DNA of 64,000 bases, from the NCBI GenBank assembly GCA_965247735.1, contig CBDFHN010000002.1:3658001-3722000 (forward strand), written 5' to 3'. The notes beneath the pieces are model-generated. The model saw only the letters and a list, made by a program, of their open reading frames with translations, did not search any database and was not told the DNA's origin. This document shows positions 36,327 through 44,259 of the stretch, in pieces; within the stretch, counting starts at the first letter, position 1, and each line of letters opens with the position of its first letter. Both the position numbers and the translations under genes were made by a program. The DNA is from JAOXRU01 sp965247735. Its GTDB lineage: Bacteria > Bacteroidota > Bacteroidia > Flavobacteriales > Flavobacteriaceae.

Positions 36327-36461
36327 TAGAATATAATTTTTACAAATATATGTTTAAGAATTTTAATTTGCTAGTATTGTGTAATGGATGTTTTTTGGTT
36401 GGGGGAGAATGGTGTTTTTTTTTAGGTTTTCACAATGAAAAAATTGTAGAGAATGGTAAAA

Positions 36462-36806
36462 CTATTGTAAAATAATATCACTATCAATATTTAGCTTTTT
36501 ATGTAACGCTTTTGCAATACTTAAAGTAATATCTCTTTTCCCTTTAAAAATCTCACTAACTCTTGATGCGCTAACATCCAGTAAAACAGCTAAATCCTTT
36601 TGCTTTAGCTTCATTTCAAACATGCGAAGCTCAATAACCTCCTTTAAATTAGGAAGTCCAATAGGAAAGTGGTTTTCTTCATATTCTTCAATAATATCAC
36701 TAACTGCAATAAGCTTATTGTCTAATGCTTTATTTTTTCCTGAAACCTCTTTAAGTAGTTCTTCTAACTCTAGATTAGCTTCAATATATTGTTTATCTGT
36801 TACCAT
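36462..36806 (-). CDS. higA: XRE-family antitoxin of a HigBA-type pair (HigA)
   Basis: 114 residues. The HTH is in the C-terminal half (LRMFEMKLKQKDLAVLLDVSASRVSEIFKGKRDITLSIAKALHKKLNIDSDIIL), as in HigA proteins. Helical Glu/Lys-rich N-terminus. It starts 1 nt after the toxin gene's stop, so the order is toxin first, the mark of higBA. It should neutralise the toxin and repress the operon. Confidence 0.9.
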   Translation of the reverse strand: MVTDKQYIEANLELEELLKEVSGKNKALDNKLIAVSDIIEEYEENHFPIGLPNLKEVIELRMFEMKLKQKDLAVLLDVSASRVSEIFKGKRDITLSIAKALHKKLNIDSDIILQ

Positions 36807-36807
36807 A

Positions 36808-37104
36808 CTACAATTTATTTATGTCCTTAATTTTATCATAATCTGAGTGATTCCCAACCCATCTTATAAATACACGTTTAATACTAAATCTAACTATTGC
36901 TACAATTCTGTAGTGATTTCCTTTTACATTAAAAATATACCTATTATTTCCAACATTATCGGCGGTATTAAAAGTGTTTTTTAAATCAGCATAATTATCC
37001 CAGTCTGCTTTTTTTGTCCTCTTAAACCAATCTTGTAAAGCGACTTTTGCATTTGCTTCTTTTTCAAAATATTCTCTTAGTTTTTTAAATGATATTATAT
37101 GCAT
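36808..37104 (-). CDS. higB: HigB-type mRNA interferase toxin
   Basis: 98 residues, a normal length for HigB. Features: MHIISFKKLREYFEKEANAKVALQDWFKRTKKADWDNYADLKNTFNTADNVGNNRYIFNVKGNHYRIVAIVRFSIKRVFIRWVGNHSDYDKI, matching the HigB/type II toxin family with basic residues on late strands and the terminal HxxYD. Members cut mRNA at the ribosome. It precedes its antitoxin by 1 nt. Confidence 0.9.
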   Translation of the reverse strand: MHIISFKKLREYFEKEANAKVALQDWFKRTKKADWDNYADLKNTFNTADNVGNNRYIFNVKGNHYRIVAIVRFSIKRVFIRWVGNHSDYDKIKDINKL

Positions 37105-37609
37105 GTCAACGATTCACTTATAATGTTTGATCTGTTACAAAGATATAAAAACAAATTCTATATATGGTAATTTTATTCCAGTTTATGTAAGTGAATTTGT
37201 ATCTAGCTTTCCCAACTTAAACACATCGCAAGCATAAAAAAATAGTAAAAAATGTGTTTGTGTGTAATAATCGAAAAAACCTTATAGTTATTCAAAAATC
37301 CACTATAGTTTTTTTACGTGTGTAAGCTTTAGATTAATGAATATATGAGCAGTCGTAATACACTACGAATATGTACTTTAAACAGATTGAAAAAAGGAGA
37401 GACTAGGAGTAAATGTCTCTTTTTCTAATTAGATGTTTTTTCAGTAGATTATCTGTTGTCCTATCTGGGGATTTAAACTATAAGAGAGAATACAGCCAGT
37501 ATTTTTAAAATCAAATCATTTTGAGATTTTTATAATAAATTTTTTAGCCTTTTAGGTTTTATATGCTTTTGAATATGATTACCTTTGCGCTGAAAAAATA
37601 AAAAATAGT
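37105..37609. other. 505-bp intergenic region with two hairpins
   Basis: No gene is confidently visible. The minus-strand promoter of higBA probably lies at the left (TATCTTTG near 37140). Two terminator-like hairpins for + strand transcripts occur at 37274-37315 (AAAAAAC ... GTTTTTT with a 2-nt bulge) and about 37391-37424 (GAGAC/GTCTC followed by TTTTTC). A 27-codon frame starting near 37345 overlaps the second and is probably chance. The TerB promoter TACCTTTG is at 37580-37587. Confidence 0.4.
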
Positions 37610-38041
37610 ATGTCAATAGGAGGTTTATTTGATAGTGGATTTCGTAAAAGAAATCAAGACCATTTCGCTGCAATTGTAAGTGTAGCTATGAGCGATGGTG
37701 TTATCTCTAAAGAGGAAAAAGCTTTTTTAGATCGATTAGCAACAAAATTAGATATTTCTGAGGCTAATTATAAAATCATTCTTGAAGATTATAAGTCGCA
37801 TCCAGTTAATCCTCCAGTAAGTTACGAGAGAAGATTAGAGCGTTTGTACGATTTAACGCGAATGGTATTTGCAGATAGTAACCTTGGAGGAGAACAAGTT
37901 GTGGTATTGAAAAAACTAGCTGTAGGTTTAGGATTTAATCCTGATAATGCGGGTTATGTAGTTGATAAAGCTTTAAAACTTGTAGGTGCAACTATAGATG
38001 TTGATGCTTTTGTAGAAGAAATAAAAAACATGAATAGATAA
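37610..38041 (+). CDS. TerB-family protein
   Basis: 143 residues; the TerB helical bundle with the typical acidic loop is seen: VSVAMSDGVISKEEKAFLDRLATKLDISE, then MVFADSNLGGEQVVVLKKLAVGLGF. TerB-like proteins are linked to tellurite resistance and envelope stress, but single-gene copies such as this have no defined role. A -7 box TACCTTTG lies 23 nt before the start and a terminator follows. Confidence 0.9.
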   Translation: MSIGGLFDSGFRKRNQDHFAAIVSVAMSDGVISKEEKAFLDRLATKLDISEANYKIILEDYKSHPVNPPVSYERRLERLYDLTRMVFADSNLGGEQVVVLKKLAVGLGFNPDNAGYVVDKALKLVGATIDVDAFVEEIKNMNR

Positions 38042-38073
38042 GCGTTAACGCTCTTAACTATATATAATATAGC

Positions 38074-38107
38074 AAAGCCACTAAAATTATGTTTTAGTGG
38101 CTTTTTT
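38074..38107 (+). terminator. terminator after the TerB-family gene
   Basis: AAAGCCACTAAAA (38074-38086) pairs with TTTTAGTGGCTTT (38092-38104) and is followed by more T. A clean rho-independent terminator; AGCGTTAACGCT just upstream (38041-38052) is a perfect palindrome with no known role. Confidence 0.85.
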
Positions 38108-38195
38108 ATTGATATTAAGTATAAACTTGTACTAAAATGATTTATTAGCAATTTTGTATAATCTAGTGTTCTTTAGGTGTTTAGGTTTAAGAGAT

Positions 38196-38234
38196 TAAAA
38201 ACTCCCAGAGTAGACTTAACCCTGAGGTTTTTTT
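38196..38234 (-). terminator. probable terminator of the downstream minus-strand secreted protein gene
   Basis: On the minus strand, AACCTCAG can pair with CTGGGAGTT with one bulged base and a G-U pair, followed by T. It lies about 50 nt after the stop codon at 38283. Confidence 0.45.
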
Positions 38235-38282
38235 GAAACTCTCATAAACTAAAGATTGAAAACTAGCTTAACTTTGTGGTTG

Positions 38283-39848
38283 CTATAAATCTAACAAATC
38301 TACAACATTACCTAAAGGGCCACCATCTGTCCAAGTTGATTGGAATTTTTGACCATCAAAAATTTGTGTGTAGTACGATGAATAGATATAGTTTAAACCA
38401 TTTCTTTTTGATTTAAAAGCTGTAACAACCTTTACATATCTACTAACAACAGCACCTGAATATTTATTACGGGTAATACCGTAGTCATCAGCTACTATTT
38501 TAAGTTTAATTAAATTGGTGCCGTTTGCTTTGTTAGCTCTTTTGATTCCTGCTATAAGAGCTGTATTGGAGTTTAAACGACCAGCTTTATAATCTGACAT
38601 CTTATAACCAGATACCATTGTTCCTTGAATATCGATGGTGAATTCTCCTTCAAAAATTGGCTTTTCTGGTTTAGTTTCAACTCTTGTTTTTAGTTTTAGT
38701 AATTTAAATAAATCTTCCCTTGCATGGTAATCTTTTTCAAAATAAGCTTGTATTCTTATCTCTGGATCTTTAAATACGATATAAGGAGATACACGTCCTA
38801 CTATTTTTATGGTATGCTTTCCTTTGGGTAAGGTTCTCATGGTTTCTATAAAGGCTTCATCTGTATATCCCCCACGATTGTTTTTGATATGCCAACCGCC
38901 TTTAAAACTTAGGACTTCCCTATCAAGGTTATTAGAAGTCATATCCATAGAAAAGTATTTTTTTTCATACCTCTTGCCATCGATATAGTATTCTAAATAG
39001 TAGTTGTCTGCGTTTAAAAGTAAATCTTTATAGTTATCCTTTACTGCCTTGGTTGGTTTGTAGTAGGTGTTTTTTATTCCTTTGCCTAAATAAGCGGCAA
39101 CATGAATTTCGTCATTTGTATGGAAGTTTGTAGTGGTTTTAAATGATGCAGGTGCATTGTCTGGAATATGAGTTTTTGAAAATACTATTTTTCCAATATT
39201 TTGACGGTGTAGGTCAGAAGTAATTTCTTCCTCTTCCTGAGAAGGACGTTCTTGCTTAAGAAGGTCAAAATCGTCGTATACACTTTGTACAAAAGCAGTT
39301 GAATCGGCTGCTTTTTTATCGCTTTGCGTTTGCAATTCGTTTTCGTAAGCTATTTGCTTATTTTTTTCATGCTCTTGATCTCCATTTTCTAATTGGGTTT
39401 TAAGCTTGTTTAGTGTTTTGTAGTAAAAAGGAAGCATAAACCAAATAGGAGCACTGTTTTTTACTCCTGTAATCCCTGTTTCAATTCTAACTATTTTTGA
39501 TTTTAAAAAGCCTTTGTATTTTAGGAATCCTTTATTTTTCCATTTATCATTTTCTCTTAGATAAATTACGATTAACTGATCTAATTTGTTGATTTTGCTT
39601 ATTGCTCCAGAACTTTTGACCTGTTCTTTATAAGGATCAGATTTTATCAATACAGGGAAGGTGCTTAAGCTTGGTGTAATTATTTTATCTAGTTTGTTTT
39701 TAGTCTTTGTTACCTCTTTGTTTTTTTTACTTATTGATGTGGATACTTTTTTCATTTTCTTTTTGAGGCTGCCAAATTGTGCGTTTGCATAATTTATATT
39801 TAGGAGGCTTAACACCAAAAGAACTATAAAGCAATTGTGTTTTTTCAT
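38283..39848 (-). CDS. secreted protein of unknown function, 521 aa
   Basis: Starts with a signal peptide (MKKHNCFIVLLVLSLLNINYANAQ). A lysine-rich N-terminal helix (FGSLKKKMKKVSTSISKKNKEVTKTKNKLDKI) and an acidic mid segment (about 190-215) are notable. The middle and end are beta-rich with no recognised domain; YYKPTKAVKDNYKDLLLNADNYYLEYYIDGKRYEKKY and the C-terminal VVDLLDL can be used for searching. No T9SS tail is clear. It is a single gene. Confidence 0.75.
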   Translation of the reverse strand: MKKHNCFIVLLVLSLLNINYANAQFGSLKKKMKKVSTSISKKNKEVTKTKNKLDKIITPSLSTFPVLIKSDPYKEQVKSSGAISKINKLDQLIVIYLRENDKWKNKGFLKYKGFLKSKIVRIETGITGVKNSAPIWFMLPFYYKTLNKLKTQLENGDQEHEKNKQIAYENELQTQSDKKAADSTAFVQSVYDDFDLLKQERPSQEEEEITSDLHRQNIGKIVFSKTHIPDNAPASFKTTTNFHTNDEIHVAAYLGKGIKNTYYKPTKAVKDNYKDLLLNADNYYLEYYIDGKRYEKKYFSMDMTSNNLDREVLSFKGGWHIKNNRGGYTDEAFIETMRTLPKGKHTIKIVGRVSPYIVFKDPEIRIQAYFEKDYHAREDLFKLLKLKTRVETKPEKPIFEGEFTIDIQGTMVSGYKMSDYKAGRLNSNTALIAGIKRANKANGTNLIKLKIVADDYGITRNKYSGAVVSRYVKVVTAFKSKRNGLNYIYSSYYTQIFDGQKFQSTWTDGGPLGNVVDLLDL

Positions 39849-40031
39849 GATTTAATTTTTTAATTAATCACGAAATTATGATAGAAATAGGGAATCTTAA
39901 TTGTCTAAAAACAGACGTAATGAAAAAGGTGTTGATCTTAGTGAAAATGAATGTGATACTGATGAGAATTGAAATTCTTTTTATGAGATTAATGAATACT
40001 TTTATGGAAAGAAATATTTAATAAATGTAGT

Positions 40032-40238
40032 ATGGGTTCAGGGTTGTTTATGCTTTCGCTAGCAGCAATTTTTTGGTTTGGAATGGCAAAAGATACTCCA
40101 GATAAATCTAGCACAGGTTTTGTTAGCATGTGGAAAGCTGTTTTTGGTATTAAAGGTTATGTAGTTACAGTACGAATATTGGCGTTGTTTGCGTTTTTTG
40201 CAGCAATATCAGAGTTTTACAAGTATTTTATGGAGTAG
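40032..40238 (+). CDS. small membrane protein, 68 aa
   Basis: Two hydrophobic segments (about 3-20 and 43-62) flank a polar loop (GMAKDTPDKSSTGFVSMWKAVFG). The start ATG at 40032 fits the first helix. No family recognised. It reads away from the secreted-protein gene at 38283 and stands alone. Confidence 0.55.
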   Translation: MGSGLFMLSLAAIFWFGMAKDTPDKSSTGFVSMWKAVFGIKGYVVTVRILALFAFFAAISEFYKYFME

Positions 40239-40576
40239 TTTTTATACTTTTTTACTATTTCTGAAAGTTGATGTCATTAATAAGGCATTTAGAAACAAAT
40301 GAGAAAGTAGTAACGATTTCTTTAGTAATTATACTTAATAACTGATTGGATGTTAGTGATCTACTCTTTTTAAACACCTCTTTTTTGGTAGAAGAATTAC
40401 CAGGTTTAGTCTTGTACCCTTGTTTACAATCACGTTTAGAATCATTAATAACATCGTGCTCTTAACTCAATTCTTTTGTATTCCTTCTGTTGTATTATTA
40501 TTCCTTTAAAATCATTACCATAATTTAAATATGAAAAGGAGAAAGAAAAAGCGAACCGAAGTTCGCTTAATTATTT
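40239..40576. other. 338-bp intergenic region
   Basis: Between the small + strand membrane protein gene and the minus-strand double-glycine peptide gene. Apart from the terminator at 40549-40568 I see no gene or repeat in it. Confidence 0.6.
40549..40568 (-). terminator. terminator after the double-glycine peptide gene
   Basis: AAGCGAAC-CGAA-GTTCGCTT (40549-40568) is a perfect 8-bp stem; on the minus strand the loop is TTCG and the stem is followed by TTTTTC. It lies 8 nt after the peptide gene's stop. Confidence 0.85.
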
Positions 40577-40750
40577 TTAGCATCCAGCTTCTTCCATACA
40601 TTTTTGGAAACCAGCATGATCTGGCTCAGGAAATTTAGCATCGCAATCATCATAACAACCATCTGCATGTTTAAGAACATTACCTCCATTAATAGCTCTT
40701 TGAGCAGTTCTACTTAATGCTGTGCCTAGTTTTAAAATGTTTTTTAACAT
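40577..40750 (-). CDS. double-glycine leader peptide, putative secreted/RiPP-like peptide (57 aa)
   Basis: Found by reading the gap. The N-terminal 24 residues fit the bacteriocin-type leader common in Bacteroidota, starting MLKNILKLGTA and ending LSRTAQRAINGG before the predicted Gly-Gly cleavage site. The remaining ~33-residue core has four Cys (C-x3-C, then two more near the end), and acidic residues (DGCYDDCDAKF, KCMEEAGC), which suggests a disulfide-stabilised or modified peptide. A dedicated terminator follows. No ABC peptidase transporter gene is seen in this window; export would depend on one elsewhere. Confidence 0.7.
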   Translation of the reverse strand: MLKNILKLGTALSRTAQRAINGGNVLKHADGCYDDCDAKFPEPDHAGFQKCMEEAGC

Positions 40751-40835
40751 ATTTGAAATAATTTAAGTTAATAATGGTTAAATATAGAGAAAATAAAGCA
40801 AATAGAATATTATTTATATTTAATTATTAACGTAA

Positions 40836-40862
40836 CAAAAAAAGACCTTAAAATCGCAAGGT
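40836..40862 (-). terminator. terminator after small membrane protein gene
   Basis: ACCTT (40845-40849) pairs with AAGGT (40858-40862) and on the minus strand is followed by a run of seven T (complement of 40837-40843). It overlaps the stop codon of the 57-aa membrane protein gene and separates it from the double-glycine peptide gene. Confidence 0.6.
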
Positions 40863-41035
40863 TATGAACACAAACAACACATTCCTTGCCAAAAAGATTT
40901 ATGGTAGTTAAAAATGTCATTTAGAGGAGTAGTAAAAAATATAAGAATGAGCATGAAAGCAACAATTTTAGTAAGCAAAGGGGATTTCTTTGATTCTCCA
41001 GGCTGAAGGTTAATTGTATTAAAATCTTGTTCCAT
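40862..41035 (-). CDS. small single-pass membrane protein, 57 aa
   Basis: Polar N-terminus (MEQDFNTINLQPGESKKS), one hydrophobic helix (about 21-38, IVAFMLILIFFTTPL), then a C-terminal tail ending GMCCLCS with three Cys. No family recognised. One of a run of five small minus-strand membrane-protein genes. Confidence 0.55.
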   Translation of the reverse strand: MEQDFNTINLQPGESKKSPLLTKIVAFMLILIFFTTPLNDIFNYHKSFWQGMCCLCS

Positions 41036-41066
41036 ATTTAAAGGTAAGAATAATTAAATATAACAG

Positions 41067-41237
41067 TTAGGATAATAGATTGTAAAGTGCCAAATACATT
41101 AATAAACAACCTCCTATAAAATTAACAACTCTATGGCTGTTTTTTGATGTTTTAACATCATTAAAATCAGGAGAACTCCAACCTTTGTACGAAGCATAAA
41201 ACATTCCAAGAGAAAAAAATAAAACGATCCAGTACAT
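41067..41237 (-). CDS. small membrane protein, 56 aa
   Basis: Two hydrophobic stretches (about 2-15 and 38-54) around a polar loop (YKGWSSPDFNDVKTSKNSHR), so probably a hairpin in the membrane. Short gaps (31 and 34 nt) to its neighbours suggest one transcript. Not recognised. Confidence 0.5.
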   Translation of the reverse strand: MYWIVLFFSLGMFYASYKGWSSPDFNDVKTSKNSHRVVNFIGGCLLMYLALYNLLS

Positions 41238-41271
41238 GAGAGTGAAAATATAATTTTTTGTAGGCTAGTAG

Positions 41272-41466
41272 TTATTTTTTATAGATTTTTATAATCCTTA
41301 GTATGGAAAAGATGATTAAAAGAACTAGAGGGATTGAAATAAATAAATCCATAATTGCAAAATTACTTGACTTGATAATTCTATAGATTGTGGTTGACAG
41401 AAAGTAAACACATATAGCAATAAAGGCAAAATAATATTGTGGACTGTGAGATTCTTTTTCGTTCAT
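41272..41466 (-). CDS. small membrane protein, 64 aa
   Basis: Two hydrophobic segments (about 12-28 and 38-57) with a basic C-terminus (RIIKIYKK). Polar start MNEKESHSPQYY. Not recognised; part of the tiny-gene run. Confidence 0.55.
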   Translation of the reverse strand: MNEKESHSPQYYFAFIAICVYFLSTTIYRIIKSSNFAIMDLFISIPLVLLIIFSILRIIKIYKK

Positions 41467-41511
41467 TATTCAAAAATAAGAAAAACAATATTAATTCGTA
41501 AAACAGTAGCG

Positions 41512-41634
41512 TTATAAAAAAGCTACAATCAAAGCCATGATAATCACGATCGAAATAAATATTAGAAATCCTTTCTTAGTTGAAATGATTCCTTCAAAGA
41601 TGGCTTCTATAATAAATTCAAATATTGATTCCAT
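41512..41634 (-). CDS. very small membrane protein, 40 aa
   Basis: MESIFEFIIEAIFEGIIS forms an amphipathic, acidic helix followed by TKKG and a C-terminal hydrophobic helix to the end (FLIFISIVIIMALIVAFL). Its stop is the end of the helix. Such small size leaves coding uncertain, but the position within the run supports it. Confidence 0.45.
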   Translation of the reverse strand: MESIFEFIIEAIFEGIISTKKGFLIFISIVIIMALIVAFL

Positions 41635-41714
41635 TCAGTATCAGTGTCCAATTTAAATTAAAAGATACAATTTTAATATAAAACAGAAAATTATAAAGAC
41701 AAAAGTATGATTAG

Positions 41715-41870
41715 TTACTTAGAATCATCCTCTTTAGTGTAATCATGAAAAAAATCATCTTTTTTTAATCCAAAAAGGCGGAGCTTCTTAGGAAACAAAA
41801 TATAACCTACTATAATGAAAAAAGACAGAATGATAACAATTATAACTATTGCAAAGAAGATGTTAAACAT
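41715..41870 (-). CDS. small single-pass membrane protein, 51 aa
   Basis: One N-terminal hydrophobic helix (about 4-25) followed by a charged cytoplasmic-type tail (PKKLRLFGLKKDDFFHDYTKEDDSK). It starts 28 nt after the amidase gene's stop on the same strand. Not recognised. Confidence 0.55.
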   Translation of the reverse strand: MFNIFFAIVIIVIILSFFIIVGYILFPKKLRLFGLKKDDFFHDYTKEDDSK

Positions 41871-41898
41871 AAACCAAAAATAAGAAAATCAATTTTAA

Positions 41899-43353
41899 CT
41901 AAAACAATAGCTCTGGAGCAATAAAACCATCCGTAAGACCTTCAAAGTGTTTCGCAATTTCTAGTAGTTTTTTATCTGTCCATTTTCTGGAATGAATTTG
42001 AATGCCGACAGGCAAACCGTTTTTTTTCCTTCCAATAGGAATTACTACAATTGGATGTCCTGAGAAAGCAGTTGTAAATGTAAAAGAGGCAATAGCTTTG
42101 GTGTACCCGATTTTTTCCTTGTTTACAAAAAAAGGTTTGCCAGCCTTTTGATGTTTATAGGCTTCAAAAGAACAAACGGGGGTTATCCACACATCATGTT
42201 TGGTTAAAAATCTATCGTAAATCTCAGAAATTGAGTCTTTATAGTCTATTGCTCTGGCATAACCGACATTAGATAACCGTTGCCCTAAAGCCATGCCTTT
42301 TGCCCATAAATGATCTTTGTATTTTAATCTAATAAAAAGATACATAAAACTTGCGAGTAAAGGCACTTTTGGATTGTTGACTCCCATTTCATAACCAATA
42401 ACCTTGCTGCAGGTTACGTATGCCTTTTTTTCGTCGTATTTTGGAGCGTCCACTTTAATCTGGTGGGTTTCTTTTTTTAATTTGTCAATAAAGGCATTAA
42501 ATATGGCAAGGTATTCTTCATCAATTTCAACATTGTTGATAGTTTCTGCATAGGCAATTTGCAAAGGTTGTTGGTTCCAACTGCTATGATCAAAATCTAT
42601 TTGAGGGAGTTCTGGTAGTTGATACTTGGAGTTGTTTCCCAATACTTCCATAACTAACATTAGATCACCTATGTTTTTAGCAAAAGGACCAGGGGTTACA
42701 ATATGTCTTCTGCCTAGAGGCTTGTTAGGTGATTCTATATGTCCTCTGTTGGATAAGTAGTTCTCTGTAGGTCTAAGCCCACAGATACCATTAAAATGTG
42801 CTGGTACACGTACAGAACCACCTGCATCAGCAGCCAATTCTATAGGACTAAGTCCAGCGGCAACAGCAACAGCAGATCCACCAGAGCTACCACCAGCAAC
42901 ACGAGATAAATCATAAGGATTATTTGTTTGTCCGTTCCAAAAATTGGTGCTTTGCCAATCGATACCATACAATGGCATATTGGTTTTTCCAATAATAATT
43001 GCTCCTGCATCTTTAAGTCTTTTCACCAATTCAGCATCTTTTTTGGCAATAGAATTCCTAAGCAAAGGATCGCCATTGGAGTTTTTTAATTCTTTTACTA
43101 AAAAACTATCTTTTACAGTCATAGGAATCCCATGTAGTGCACCTAGTTTTTTTTCCCCAGCTATGTGTTGATCTTTTTCCTTAGCTTCATTTAAGATTTC
43201 ATCCCTGCTTTTAAGATCAATAATAGCATTAAGGACTGGATTGTATTTTTCTATTTGCTTTAAATAGGCGGTAACTACTGCAACTACCGTTAGTTCTTTA
43301 GCTTTAATCTTTTGGACAAGTTCTCTTGTTGTGAGGTATACTAGTGGTTCCAT
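41899..43353 (-). CDS. amidase-signature family amidase
   Basis: 484 residues. The Ser-cisSer-Lys triad is visible: Lys in PMTVKDSF (about 80), the cis-Ser/Gly-rich RVAGGSSGGSAVAVAAGLSPIELAADAGGSVRVPA (about 150-185) with the nucleophile Ser in GGSVR. It hydrolyses an amide bond; it lacks signs of a GatA partner role (no GatB/GatC nearby) and is probably a catabolic amidase. Its start is 4 nt downstream of the response regulator's stop, so it belongs to the same operon. Confidence 0.92.
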   Translation of the reverse strand: MEPLVYLTTRELVQKIKAKELTVVAVVTAYLKQIEKYNPVLNAIIDLKSRDEILNEAKEKDQHIAGEKKLGALHGIPMTVKDSFLVKELKNSNGDPLLRNSIAKKDAELVKRLKDAGAIIIGKTNMPLYGIDWQSTNFWNGQTNNPYDLSRVAGGSSGGSAVAVAAGLSPIELAADAGGSVRVPAHFNGICGLRPTENYLSNRGHIESPNKPLGRRHIVTPGPFAKNIGDLMLVMEVLGNNSKYQLPELPQIDFDHSSWNQQPLQIAYAETINNVEIDEEYLAIFNAFIDKLKKETHQIKVDAPKYDEKKAYVTCSKVIGYEMGVNNPKVPLLASFMYLFIRLKYKDHLWAKGMALGQRLSNVGYARAIDYKDSISEIYDRFLTKHDVWITPVCSFEAYKHQKAGKPFFVNKEKIGYTKAIASFTFTTAFSGHPIVVIPIGRKKNGLPVGIQIHSRKWTDKKLLEIAKHFEGLTDGFIAPELLF

Positions 43354-43356
43354 ATA

Positions 43357-44160
43357 TTATCCAGAGAAGTATAAGTCTTCTAGTTTTTTCTTAAGTAATG
43401 ATTTGTATGTGTTACTTATTACAAATTCTTTTTTGCCAACACATATAATTGAGTCAGTGATTCTACCATGAAAAGCTTCGTTATTTAGATTTACAATAAC
43501 ACTTTCGTTAATTCGGCAAAAAATTGATGGCAGTTGTGCGAGCAAAGTTTTTAAAGATGTTTTTAAAAAATAATACTCCCCTTTATTTGTCTGAAACCAC
43601 AAATAGTTGGCTTGCACTTCTTCTAATTCATTATCCTCATTTATAAAAGGTTTAACAGAGAAAAAAGCAATTTCCTGAAATGGAACAGGAACTTTAGTAA
43701 TTTGGTTGTCGGCAAATTTTTTAATCTGTTCCAGATAGCCCACCAGCCCTAAAACACCTTCTTTTGTTAGTGTTTCTGCATGACTTTCTTTTTTATGTAA
43801 AGCAGTTTCTATTGCTCTTAAGACAGCCTTGGTGTCTAATCTTGGTTTTGTTTTAATAATAAAGTGCTCATGGTTGGTAGCAAGGCCTTTATAAAAAGTC
43901 TGGTTGTCGTCTAATTGCGTTACATAAATAAACGGAATATGAGTGGTGCTTAATTCTTTCCCTAAATCTAATCCAGTTTCTGATCCTTCCAATTCAATAT
44001 CTAAAAGAACCAAATCTGGTTGTTTAAGCTGTATAGCATTTCTAGCTTTAGCAACACTTGGAGTATAGGTTGCTACGGTATAGTTTTCTTTAACCAACAT
44101 TCTTCTTAAGCGCTCGTATAGAATGGCTTCGTCTTCTACAATTAAAATATGTGCTTTCAT
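43357..44160 (-). CDS. LytTR-family response regulator
   Basis: 267 residues. Receiver domain 1-125: ILIVEDE, the phosphoacceptor Asp in DLVLLDIELEG (about 54), IPFIYVT and the Lys in FIIKTKP. The C-terminal ~100 residues form a LytTR DNA-binding domain (FFLKTSLKTLLAQLP, RINESVIVNLN). Its ATG overlaps by 4 nt the stop of a repeat-encoded micro-ORF, which itself begins 7 nt after the kinase gene; kinase, micro-ORF and regulator thus form one translationally linked unit. Confidence 0.93.
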   Translation of the reverse strand: MKAHILIVEDEAILYERLRRMLVKENYTVATYTPSVAKARNAIQLKQPDLVLLDIELEGSETGLDLGKELSTTHIPFIYVTQLDDNQTFYKGLATNHEHFIIKTKPRLDTKAVLRAIETALHKKESHAETLTKEGVLGLVGYLEQIKKFADNQITKVPVPFQEIAFFSVKPFINEDNELEEVQANYLWFQTNKGEYYFLKTSLKTLLAQLPSIFCRINESVIVNLNNEAFHGRITDSIICVGKKEFVISNTYKSLLKKKLEDLYFSG

Positions 44161-44252
44161 GTGTCTATGTCTATTTTGTTAAATCGGTCACATGGTACAC
44201 CCTTATTAGTCACTTTTATGGGTGTAGAAGCCTTTATAGATGGATGTTTCAT
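44157..44252 (-). CDS. repeat-encoded micro-ORF between kinase and response regulator (31 aa, type 2)
   Basis: Begins MKHPSIKASTPIKVTN, continues to GVPCDRFNKID and ends in TGA, which overlaps the ATG of the response regulator (ATGA). It is the same type as 14451-14537. The overlap suggests coupled translation; function of the peptide unknown. Confidence 0.4.
   Translation of the reverse strand: MKHPSIKASTPIKVTNKGVPCDRFNKIDIDT
44161..44252 (-). repeat. one unit of the ~90-bp intercistronic repeat family (type 2)
   Basis: Very similar to the unit at 14447-14537, including AAATCGGTCACATGGTACA and GGATGTTTCAT. It fills the whole space between the kinase stop and the response regulator start. 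Confidence 0.85.
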
Positions 44253-44259
44253 AAGTTCT

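Noticed and set aside
37345..37428. 27-codon + strand frame before the TerB gene
   Set aside because: It ends inside a terminator-like hairpin and has no conserved feature; probably chance.
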